Shown: positions 1-5,351 of the stretch, piece by piece
Layout: every line of letters begins with the position of its first letter
How positions within the stretch are numbered: position 1 is the stretch's first letter
Assembly: GCA_021641225.1 (NCBI GenBank)
Contig: JAJWXI010000062.1
Span: forward strand, 1-9,412
Direction: 5' to 3'
Length of the DNA stretch: 9,412 nucleotides
From: Collinsella aerofaciens
GTDB lineage: Bacteria > Actinomycetota > Coriobacteriia > Coriobacteriales > Coriobacteriaceae
The notes under the pieces: generated by a model
What the model was told of the DNA's origin: nothing
What the model saw: only the letters and a program-made list of their open reading frames with translations
Databases searched by the model: none
Translations under genes and position numbers: made by a program

Positions 1-394
1 AGAACGTATCGTCCCCCTGTATCGTCGTGCGCTCGAGGTGACGCGTCTCTATATCGAGGAGGGGAGGCCGGAGTTGCTCGCTCAGGCAAAGCTCCGCGAC
101 CTCGCTACCGGGCCGCATCCGCTGCTTATATCGGCGCGCGGTAATCGCATGAGTGCCGCCATGCTCAGGCGGCGGTTTCATATGCTGGCGACGCTCGCCG
201 GCATTCCGGCCGACATCGCCCCGCATGCGATGCGCCATACCTTTGCGACCGACTTGCTCGAGGGCGGCGCGGACCTGCGCTCGGTTCAAGAGCTGCTGGG
301 TCATGCGAGCCTGTCCACGACGCAGATCTACACGCATCTCACACCCGATCGGCTTAAACGTGCCGTGGCTCAAGCTCATCCCCGCGGTGAGTAA
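1..394 (+). CDS. xerC: Tyrosine recombinase XerC/XerD family, C-terminal part (5' end outside window)
   Basis: This is the C-terminal catalytic portion of a tyrosine site-specific recombinase. The family cuts and rejoins DNA through a tyrosine, and XerC/XerD resolve chromosome dimers at dif. The reading frame is open from base 2 (ERIVPLYRRALEV...), so the start lies upstream; the internal GTG at 38 is not the real start. Visible catalytic elements are the HAMRHTFAT box (His at 224-226, Arg at 233-235), the GHAS histidine (302-304) and the nucleophilic tyrosine of IYTH (329-331). The first catalytic Arg and the beta-hairpin Lys would lie outside the window. The protein ends 21 residues after the tyrosine, at TAA 392-394, which is normal for Xer proteins. 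A xerC-type gene upstream of rpsB is a common chromosomal arrangement, and no phage or transposon gene is visible here, so I favour the housekeeping Xer recombinase over an integrase. XerC rather than XerD is inferred from position only. Confidence 0.85.
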   Translation, partial: ERIVPLYRRALEVTRLYIEEGRPELLAQAKLRDLATGPHPLLISARGNRMSAAMLRRRFHMLATLAGIPADIAPHAMRHTFATDLLEGGADLRSVQELLGHASLSTTQIYTHLTPDRLKRAVAQAHPRGE

Positions 395-410
395 CGCGCG
401 GCGATTTTTT
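382..410 (+). terminator. Possible weak intrinsic terminator after xerC
   Basis: CCGCG at 382-386 can pair with CGCGG at 397-401 across a 10-nt loop. T6 (405-410) follows after a 3-nt gap. The stem is only 5 bp, the loop is large, the stop codon lies within the hairpin, and the T-tract is not adjacent to the stem. It sits where a terminator for the upstream gene would be expected, but the evidence is thin. Confidence 0.25.
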
Positions 411-460
411 GAGAGGGATGCCCTCCATGCCGCACTCAGGTGTGTGGTTTTGATTGCGGG

Positions 461-489
461 TTGGCAGGAAGAAGCAATCCTGCTATCAT
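461..489 (+). promoter_or_regulatory. Promoter of the rpsB-tsf transcript (extended -10)
   Basis: The -35 hexamer TTGGCA (461-466) matches 5 of 6 consensus bases. It is followed by an exact 17-bp spacer and the -10 hexamer TATCAT (484-489), which has the extended TGn element at 481-483. The predicted transcription start is near 496, leaving a 5' leader of about 135 nt before rpsB. This is the only convincing sigma-A-type promoter I see in the 236-nt gap, and it precedes two genes that need very high expression. Confidence 0.7.
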
Positions 490-495
490 TCATCG

Positions 496-630
496 GGTTG
501 CTTCACGGCAACATGTTTTTATCACGCACGCGCGGCTACTTCATACCGTGGTGCCCGGGCTTTGGTAGCACATGTCCGGGTTGGTTTTGGAGGATGACCC
601 CGCGCGGAGGCAAACCACAGGAGGTTTAAC
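496..630 (+). promoter_or_regulatory. Structured 5' leader of rpsB, candidate S2 autoregulatory site
   Basis: The predicted leader can form three helices. CGCGCGG (529-535) pairs with CCGCGCG (600-606). Inside it, CCCGGGC (554-560) pairs with GTCCGGG (574-580) through 7 bp including one G-U, with a 13-nt loop. Just before the gene, AAACC (612-616) pairs with GGTTT (623-627), placing most of the Shine-Dalgarno AGGAGG (619-624) in the 6-nt loop and its last two G in the stem. S2 is known to repress rpsB-tsf through the leader in enterobacteria. That this leader does the same is inference. I do not recognise a named RNA family. Confidence 0.45.
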
Positions 631-1359
631 ATGGCTACCAAGATTAATATCCGCACCCTGCTCGAGGCCGGCTGCCACTTCGGTCACCAGACCCGTCGCT
701 GGAACCCCAAGATGAAGCCGTTCATCTTCGGTGAGCGCAACGGCATCTACATCCTCGACCTCAAGCAGACCATCCTCGACGCCGACCAGGCCTACACCTT
801 CGTCAAGAACGTCGCCAAGGGCGGCAACGTGCTGTTCGTCGGCACCAAGAAGCAGGCTCAGGAGGCCGTCAAGAACGCTGCTGAGCGCGCCAACATGCCT
901 TACATCAACCAGCGTTGGCTCGGCGGCATGCTGACCAACTTCGTCACCATCCGCTCCCGCATCAACCGCATGGAGGAGCTCGAGGCCATGGTCGAGGACG
1001 GCCGCATGGCTGTTCTGCCCAAGAAGGAGCAGGCTGTTCTCGGTAAGGAGCTCACCAAGCTCCAGACCAACCTCGGTGGTGCCCGCGACATGAAGGGTCT
1101 GCCCCAGGCTCTCTTCGTCATCGACACCAAGCGCGAGGAGAACGCCATCAAGGAGGCTCAGCGCCTGAACATCCCCGTCGTCGCCCTGATCGACACCAAC
1201 TCCGATCCCGACGAGGTCGAGTACGGCATCCCCTGCAACGATGACGCTATCTCTGCTGTCACTCTTATGTGCGAGCTCATGGCTGACGCCTGCCTCGCTG
1301 GCTCCGGCAAGGAGCAGGTCTCCGAGGCCGAGATGGCCGCTGAGCCCAAGGCCGAGTAA
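631..1359 (+). CDS. rpsB: 30S ribosomal protein S2
   Basis: This is small-subunit ribosomal protein S2, which joins late in 30S assembly, contacts 16S rRNA near the head-body junction and helps recruit S1 in bacteria that have it. The protein is 242 residues, matching the usual 230-260. It opens with the conserved block around LLEAGCHFGHQTRRWNPKMK and FGERNGIYILDL, continues through a conserved INQRWLGGMLTNF segment near residues 91-103, and has the late VIDTKREENAI and LIDTNSDPDEVEYGIPCNDD blocks. The tail after about residue 220 is acidic and variable, as in the family. The ATG at 631 follows AGGAGG (619-624) by 6 nt. Codons are strongly biased to C- or G-ending forms (AAG, CTC, ATC), as in other highly expressed genes here. 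It is the first gene of a two-gene transcript with tsf, a very common pairing, and the leader upstream may carry its feedback control. Confidence 0.98.
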   Translation: MATKINIRTLLEAGCHFGHQTRRWNPKMKPFIFGERNGIYILDLKQTILDADQAYTFVKNVAKGGNVLFVGTKKQAQEAVKNAAERANMPYINQRWLGGMLTNFVTIRSRINRMEELEAMVEDGRMAVLPKKEQAVLGKELTKLQTNLGGARDMKGLPQALFVIDTKREENAIKEAQRLNIPVVALIDTNSDPDEVEYGIPCNDDAISAVTLMCELMADACLAGSGKEQVSEAEMAAEPKAE

Positions 1360-1404
1360 ATCAGTCTTAGTTAATTCTTTTTCATCTCTTTGAAAGGAAC
1401 CACA

Positions 1405-2274
1405 ATGGCCCAGATTACCGCCGCTATGGTCAAGCAGCTCCGCGAGATGACCGACTCCCCGATGATGGAGTGCAAGAAGGCTCTCGTCGAGGCTGACGGC
1501 GACATGGACGCCGCTGTCGACGTTCTGCGTAAGAACGGCCTTGCCAAGGCTGCCAAGAAGGCTGGCCGTGAGACCAACGAGGGCGCTGTCGCCGCGTTCG
1601 TCTCCGAGGATGGCAAGACCGGCGCTCTGCTCGAGCTCTCCTGCGAGACCGACTTCGTTGGCTCCAACGCCAAGTTCACCGGCTTTGCTTCTAAGGTCGC
1701 TGAGGTTGTCGCTACCACCGAGCCTGCTGACGTCGACGCTCTGCTCGAGAAGCCGATGGGCGAGGAGACCGTTTCCTCCGAGCTCACCGAGATGATTCAC
1801 ATCATGGGCGAGAACATGAAGATCTCCCGCTTCGCTGCCCGCAAGGCCGAGAATGGCGCGCTCGCTTCTTACATCCACATGGGTGGTAAGATCGGCGTCC
1901 TCGTCGAGTTCGCCTTCGAGAAGGCCGAGACCGCTCAGGCTGAGTCCTTCAAGACCTTCGCTCACGACGTTGCCCTTCAGGTTGCCGCCGTCGCACCGAT
2001 CTGCGCTACCCGCGATCAGGTTCCGGCCGAGACCGTCGAGCACGAGAAGCAGATCTACATGGCTCAGGCTGCCGAGTCCGGCAAGCCCGAGGCTATCCAG
2101 GAGAAGATGGCTGTTGGCCGTCTGGAGAAGTTCTACAAGCAGTCCGTGCTCACCGAGCAGGAGTTCATCAAGGACAGCTCCCTCACCATCAAGAAGTACG
2201 CTGAGCAGGTCTCCAAGGAGCTCGGCGACACCATTACCGTCGTTGCCTTTGACCGTCTGGTCCGTGGCGAGTAA
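1405..2274 (+). CDS. tsf: Elongation factor Ts
   Basis: EF-Ts is the guanine-nucleotide exchange factor that regenerates EF-Tu-GTP. The protein is 289 residues, near the family's usual 280-300 for the long form. The N-terminal UBA-like domain carries TDSPMMECKKAL (residues 16-27). The core has the CETDFV motif (80-85), whose Asp-Phe is the part that wedges into EF-Tu, followed by ENMKISRFA and YIHMGGKIGVLVE. The ATG at 1405 is preferred because AAAGGA (1393-1398) sits 6 nt upstream and the protein then begins MAQITAAMVKQLRE. A TTG at 1390 in the same frame would only add MKGTT and place the ribosome site inside the gene. The 45-nt gap after rpsB is AT-rich with no terminator hairpin, so the two genes are co-transcribed. 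A strong terminator follows the gene. Confidence 0.98.
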   Translation: MAQITAAMVKQLREMTDSPMMECKKALVEADGDMDAAVDVLRKNGLAKAAKKAGRETNEGAVAAFVSEDGKTGALLELSCETDFVGSNAKFTGFASKVAEVVATTEPADVDALLEKPMGEETVSSELTEMIHIMGENMKISRFAARKAENGALASYIHMGGKIGVLVEFAFEKAETAQAESFKTFAHDVALQVAAVAPICATRDQVPAETVEHEKQIYMAQAAESGKPEAIQEKMAVGRLEKFYKQSVLTEQEFIKDSSLTIKKYAEQVSKELGDTITVVAFDRLVRGE

Positions 2275-2297
2275 ATAAGCTCTTGTAGCTGGTAATG

Positions 2298-2332
2298 AGC
2301 AGGCTGTGGGTTTTACTCACAGCCTGCTTTTT
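2298..2332 (+). terminator. Strong intrinsic terminator after tsf
   Basis: The 11-bp perfect stem AGCAGGCTGTG (2298-2308) pairs with CACAGCCTGCT (2318-2328) around a 9-nt loop, and runs into T5 (2328-2332). It sits 23 nt after the tsf stop codon. It closes the rpsB-tsf transcript and separates it from the pyrH promoter. Confidence 0.93.
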
Positions 2333-2333
2333 C

Positions 2334-2362
2334 ATGGCTCTTATCAGAGCCTTTGATATCAT
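2334..2362 (+). promoter_or_regulatory. Promoter of the pyrH-frr-uppS... operon (extended -10)
   Basis: TATCAT (2357-2362) with TGA just upstream (2354-2356) forms an extended -10 of the same TGnTATCAT type as the rpsB promoter. The -35 position 17 bp upstream is ATGGCT (2334-2339), only 3 of 6 to consensus but sharing the TGGC core with the rpsB -35. It lies directly after the terminator T-tract. The predicted start is near 2369, giving a leader of about 23 nt. The weak -35 keeps confidence moderate. Confidence 0.55.
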
Positions 2363-2379
2363 ATTGAGAGTCTAATTAA

Positions 2380-2385
2380 AGGAGG
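2380..2385 (+). promoter_or_regulatory. Shine-Dalgarno that fixes the TTG start of pyrH
   Basis: AGGAGG lies 6 nt before TTG 2392. No ATG or GTG in the right frame is nearby, and the protein from TTG aligns with the normal UMP kinase N-terminus, so TTG is the start. Confidence 0.85.
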
Positions 2386-2391
2386 ATCGCT

Positions 2392-3114
2392 TTGTCCGAC
2401 ATCCGATATAAACGCGTGCTTCTTAAGCTTTCCGGCGAAGCACTGATGGGCGACGGCCAATATGGCATCGACCCCAAGGTTACCGACCATCTTGCCAAGC
2501 AGGTCAAGGAGCTGCTCGCCGTTGGCCATGAGGTCGGCGTCGTTGTCGGCGGCGGCAATATTTTCCGCGGCATGGCAGGCGCTGCCGGTGGCATGGAGCG
2601 TGCTCAGGCCGACTACATGGGCATGCTGGCAACCGTTATGAACGCGCTCGCCCTGCAGGATGCCTTCGAGCATAACGATGTTCCCTGCCGCGTGATGAGC
2701 GCTATCCAGATGAACGAGATCTGCGAGCCCTATATTCGTCGCCGCGCTATCAACCATCTGTCCAAGGGCAACGTCGTCATCTTCGCTGCCGGTTCGGGCA
2801 ATCCGTACTTTACGACCGACACCGCCGCGGCTCTTCGTGCGTGCGAGATTGGCGCCGAGATTCTGATTAAAGCCACCAAGGTTGACGGCATCTACGACAA
2901 GGATCCCGTCAAGTGCGCCGATGCCGTCCGTTTTGACAAGATTACCTATCACGAGGTTCTCGTCCGCGGTCTGCAGGTTATGGATTCCACGGCTACGGCA
3001 CTGTGCCAGGATAACCGTATGCCGATTTTGGTCCTCAACATCGATGGCGAGGACACCGTCAAGCGCGCGCTTTCGGGTGAGCCCGTCGGCACGCTCGTCT
3101 ATCAGGAGGATTAA
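2392..3114 (+). CDS. pyrH: UMP kinase (uridylate kinase)
   Basis: Phosphorylates UMP to UDP with ATP, the committed step from UMP to UTP and CTP. Bacterial PyrH is a cytosolic hexamer of the amino-acid-kinase fold, unrelated to eukaryotic UMP/CMP kinases. The 240-residue length is typical. Visible motifs are the N-terminal phosphate-binding KLSGEAL (Lys12), VVVGGGNIFRG (residues 50-60), the GSGNPYFTTDTAAALRA block that binds UMP, KVDGIYDKDP in the nucleotide-binding region, and MDSTATALCQDNRMPILVLNI near the C-terminus. It begins with a TTG codon (AGGAGG 6 nt upstream), which may lower initiation compared with the ATG genes before it. It is the first gene of the second transcript. Its stop codon is 2 nt from the frr start, and the frr ribosome site lies within its last codons, so the two are probably translationally coupled. 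Confidence 0.97.
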   Translation: MSDIRYKRVLLKLSGEALMGDGQYGIDPKVTDHLAKQVKELLAVGHEVGVVVGGGNIFRGMAGAAGGMERAQADYMGMLATVMNALALQDAFEHNDVPCRVMSAIQMNEICEPYIRRRAINHLSKGNVVIFAAGSGNPYFTTDTAAALRACEIGAEILIKATKVDGIYDKDPVKCADAVRFDKITYHEVLVRGLQVMDSTATALCQDNRMPILVLNIDGEDTVKRALSGEPVGTLVYQED

Positions 3115-3116
3115 GC

Positions 3117-3653
3117 ATGGCAGAGAACATCACCGCCCATATGGACAAGTCGCTCGAGTCCCTCAAGCATAACTTCTCCAAGGTTCGTACCGGCCGCGCC
3201 AATGCCAATATTCTGTCCGACATCACCGTCGATTATTACGGTGTTCCCACGCCGGTCACGCAGGTTGCCGCCGTCAAGACCCCCGAGGCCCACATGCTGC
3301 TCATCGAGCCGTGGGACAAGGCGCTCATCAATGCTATCGTCAAGGCCATCGGCGCTTCCGATCTGGGTATTACCCCCAACTCCGATGGCACCGTCGTTCG
3401 TCTTCCGTTCCCGGCTCCCACTGAGGAGCGCCGTCGCGAGCTCGTCAAGGAGTGCCGCGAGTACGCCGAGCAGGCCAAGGTGTCTATCCGTAACATCCGT
3501 CGCGACTTTAACAACAAGCTCGAGCGCGATGAGGAGCTCACCGAGGACGATGTCCGTCGCGAGCAGGCCAAGGTCCAGAAGCACACCGATGAGTATGTCG
3601 CCAAGGTCGAGGAGCTTCTGAAGGAAAAAGAAGCCGAGGTCATGGAGATCTAA
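3117..3653 (+). CDS. frr: Ribosome recycling factor
   Basis: RRF splits the post-termination ribosome together with EF-G. The protein is 178 residues, slightly shorter than the usual 185. It has the expected two-domain layout: a long N-terminal helix (MDKSLESLKHNFSKVRTGRANANIL), then the beta-sandwich head with YYGVPTPVTQVA, and finally two charged helices forming the rest of the three-helix stalk (EERRRELVKECREYAEQAKV, then the RRDFNNKLERDEELTEDDVRR region). The conserved VRTGRA segment that contacts 23S rRNA is intact. The ATG at 3117 follows AGGAGG (3104-3109) by 7 nt. It sits between pyrH and uppS, an order conserved in very many bacteria, and uppS starts one base after its stop. Confidence 0.97.
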   Translation: MAENITAHMDKSLESLKHNFSKVRTGRANANILSDITVDYYGVPTPVTQVAAVKTPEAHMLLIEPWDKALINAIVKAIGASDLGITPNSDGTVVRLPFPAPTEERRRELVKECREYAEQAKVSIRNIRRDFNNKLERDEELTEDDVRREQAKVQKHTDEYVAKVEELLKEKEAEVMEI

Positions 3654-3654
3654 G

Positions 3655-4449
3655 GTGCAATACGACGAGCATAAACTGGTCGAGTACTTTGCCGACGCCC
3701 CTGCGGGCGTCGGTTTTTCCGACCTTGACCTCAATAACATTCCGCACCATATCTCGTGCATCATGGACGGCAACGGTCGTTGGGCCACGTCGCGCGGTCT
3801 TGCGCGCACTGAGGGCCACAAGGCGGGTATCGTCTCCCTTCGCGAGATTATTACTGCCTGCGTGCGCCTGGGCGTCGACGTGCTTTCGGCCTATGCGTTT
3901 TCTACCGAAAACTGGAACCGTCCGCAGCATGAGGTCAACGTCTTGATGCATCTGTTTGCCAAGACTTTCATCGACGAGCTGCCGCTTCTGAAGCGCGAAA
4001 ATGTGCGCGTTGTCTTTTTGGGTGACATTTCCGCGCTGCCCAAGAAGACCCGCGACGTTTTTGAACGCGGTCTTGCCGAGTGCGCCGATCACACCGGTAT
4101 GACGCTGGCGCTTGCCGTCAACTACGGCGCGCGTGCCGAGATTACCCGCGCTGTCCGTCAAATCGCACTCGACACTGCCGCCGGTAAGATCGATCCTGCC
4201 GCAATTGATGACGATATGGTGGCTTCCCACCTCTATACCGCCGGTCTTCCCGATCCTGAGCTTGTGATTCGCACCTCTGGTGAGTTGCGCCTTTCGAACT
4301 ATCTGCTGTGGCAGGTGGCTTATTCCGAGTTCTACGTCACCGATACCTATTGGCCCGACTTTGATCGTTGGGGCCTTGTCGACGCCATTTTGGCCTATCA
4401 GGGCCGTGACCGTAGGTTTGGTGGACTGAGCAAGACCGAGGAGGCTTAA
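3655..4449 (+). CDS. uppS: Undecaprenyl diphosphate synthase (cis-prenyltransferase)
   Basis: Adds isopentenyl diphosphate units in cis to farnesyl diphosphate to make the C55 carrier used for peptidoglycan and other wall polymers. The protein is 264 residues. The catalytic motif MDGNGRWA is at residues 37-44 with Asp38, followed by TEGHKAG (52-58), then STENWNRP. The C-terminal substrate-binding signature runs from IRTSGELRLSN (about 205) through LLWQVAYSEFY and WPDF. The start is GTG 3655, one base after the frr stop, with GGAG (3644-3647) 7 nt upstream inside frr. The N-terminus before the catalytic motif is about 12 residues longer than in E. coli, and that extension is where a terminator-shaped hairpin is embedded (3692-3718). 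No start codon (ATG, GTG or TTG) lies in frame between the hairpin and the catalytic motif, so the hairpin is truly inside the gene. Some actinobacteria make shorter cis-prenyl products from such enzymes, which cannot be told apart here. Confidence 0.95.
   Translation: MQYDEHKLVEYFADAPAGVGFSDLDLNNIPHHISCIMDGNGRWATSRGLARTEGHKAGIVSLREIITACVRLGVDVLSAYAFSTENWNRPQHEVNVLMHLFAKTFIDELPLLKRENVRVVFLGDISALPKKTRDVFERGLAECADHTGMTLALAVNYGARAEITRAVRQIALDTAAGKIDPAAIDDDMVASHLYTAGLPDPELVIRTSGELRLSNYLLWQVAYSEFYVTDTYWPDFDRWGLVDAILAYQGRDRRFGGLSKTEEA
3692..3718 (+). terminator. Intrinsic-terminator-like hairpin inside the 5' end of uppS
   Basis: CCGACGCCC (3692-3700) pairs perfectly with GGGCGTCGG (3705-3713), a 9-bp stem with eight G-C pairs and a 4-nt CTGC loop, followed immediately by T5 (3714-3718). 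This is the full shape of a Rho-independent terminator, yet it encodes residues 13-22 of UppS. The shape is seen directly. Whether it terminates transcription when ribosomes do not follow closely is inference. Confidence 0.6.
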
Positions 4450-4451
4450 TC

Positions 4452-5351
4452 GTGTCTGATCGTCCCAAGGCATCTGCTCCCAAGACATCTGAGCGCAAGG
4501 CTGTCGCTGCGGGAGCGCCCGCAGCGAAGAATGGCACCGGTTCGTGGCTTGCGGGCTTTATTACCCGTGCCGCCGCCGGTATCGTCTACGCCGTTGTCTT
4601 TATCCTGTGCCTGGTTTTGGGTATCGTGCCCACGGCCATCTTTGTTTCTGTCATGAGTGGTCTGTGCTGCTATGAGTTTTTCCGTATGACAAGGCTCGAT
4701 GGCAAGATGGCTAACGAGCGCATGGGTATCGCTGCCGCCGTACTCTTTCCGCTGTCGGCGTTGGGCGATTCGATGTTGCTGAATGCCCTGCTTTTTGCCC
4801 TGATGCTCGCTGTGGGCATTTGGTATGTCTGGTCGCCGCGTACCCGCATCTCTGATGTGGCCGTGACGCTCATGGGTCCCATCTACACTGGCTTTATGCT
4901 GTCGGCTATCGTGCTGCTGCGCGATGCCGTGCCCGGTTTTGCCGGTGCCCTGCTTTCAGTGGGCGTTTGCGCGTCCCTTTGGGTCTCCGACTCGTTTGCC
5001 TACATCGTGGGCAGCCGTATCGGCAAGCACAAGATGGTTCCCAAGATCTCTCCCAAAAAGAGCTGGGAGGGGTTTGCCGGCGGCATCCTGGGCTCGGTTT
5101 TGATTTGGCTCATCCTGTGGGCGACGCACTTCTACAAGCTCAGCCTGCCCTATGCGCTGCTGTGCGGCGTGGTCGTGTCCATTCTGGGCGTTATCGGCGA
5201 CCTTATCGAGTCGCGCATCAAGCGCGGTGTGGGCGTCAAGGATTCCGGCAACCTTATCCCGGGCCACGGCGGCATGCTCGATCGTAGCGACTCGCTTATC
5301 TTCGGCTGTATCACCGCGCAGCTGTTGCTGATGATCGGAGGCGTGCTGTAA
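4452..5351 (+). CDS. cdsA: Phosphatidate cytidylyltransferase (CDP-diacylglycerol synthase)
   Basis: Integral membrane enzyme that turns phosphatidic acid and CTP into CDP-diacylglycerol, the precursor of the acidic phospholipids. The protein is 299 residues. A hydrophilic Ala/Lys/Pro-rich stretch of about 30 residues comes first, then several hydrophobic segments starting near residue 38 (AAAGIVYAVVFILCLVLGIV). The family signature is at residues 254-280: SRIKR, then KDSGNLIPGHGGMLDRSD. It fits the classical pattern except that Ser279 stands where a hydrophobic residue or Thr is usual in D-R-x-D. The two Asp residues are intact, so activity is expected. The start is GTG 4452 with AGGAGG (4439-4444) 7 nt upstream, inside the last uppS codons. 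The stop TAA overlaps the dxr ATG by one base (TAATG). A 10-bp hairpin lies at 4504-4527 in the hydrophilic N-terminal part. Confidence 0.95.
   Translation: MSDRPKASAPKTSERKAVAAGAPAAKNGTGSWLAGFITRAAAGIVYAVVFILCLVLGIVPTAIFVSVMSGLCCYEFFRMTRLDGKMANERMGIAAAVLFPLSALGDSMLLNALLFALMLAVGIWYVWSPRTRISDVAVTLMGPIYTGFMLSAIVLLRDAVPGFAGALLSVGVCASLWVSDSFAYIVGSRIGKHKMVPKISPKKSWEGFAGGILGSVLIWLILWATHFYKLSLPYALLCGVVVSILGVIGDLIESRIKRGVGVKDSGNLIPGHGGMLDRSDSLIFGCITAQLLLMIGGVL
4504..4527 (+). repeat. Perfect 10-bp inverted repeat in the 5' part of cdsA
   Basis: TCGCTGCGGG (4504-4513) pairs with CCCGCAGCGA (4518-4527) around a 4-nt AGCG loop. No T-tract follows (it continues AGAATGG), so it is not a terminator. It starts 52 nt after the cdsA start and encodes the Ala/Gly/Pro-rich residues 18-26. 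The alanine- and glycine-rich coding may alone explain the self-complementarity. Confidence 0.5.

Noticed and set aside
1..394. Tyrosine recombinase as a sign of a mobile element or integration site
   Set aside because: No attachment-site repeat, tRNA, phage or transposon gene is visible. Position upstream of rpsB and the close Xer-type motifs point to a housekeeping recombinase.
418..453. Small frame of 11 codons after a GAGAGGG sequence (ATG 418 to TGA 453)
   Set aside because: It lies upstream of the predicted promoter and would need read-through from xerC. Nothing beyond its length supports it.
153..629. 158-codon + strand frame overlapping the xerC end and the intergenic region
   Set aside because: Its first half is an Arg/Pro/Cys-rich shadow of the recombinase frame. 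Only the last part, in the rpsB leader, was kept as a weak finding.
1360..1404. T-rich gap between rpsB and tsf as a possible terminator
   Set aside because: There is a T-rich stretch but no stem before it, and tsf immediately follows with its own ribosome site.
541..2043. 500-codon open frame on the minus strand opposite rpsB and tsf
   Set aside because: It lies opposite two certain, strongly codon-biased genes. Its Leu/Gly/Asp/Val/His-rich, low-complexity translation is what the antisense of GC-rich, C-ending codons gives. It crosses the promoter region and gene boundary with no domain and no ribosome site of its own.
3725..3754. Possible promoter inside uppS (TTGACC at 3725-3730, then CATATC or ATATCT 17-18 bp downstream)
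   Set aside because: The -35 is good and its place just after the internal terminator is tempting, but the -10 matches only about half the consensus and there is no extended element.
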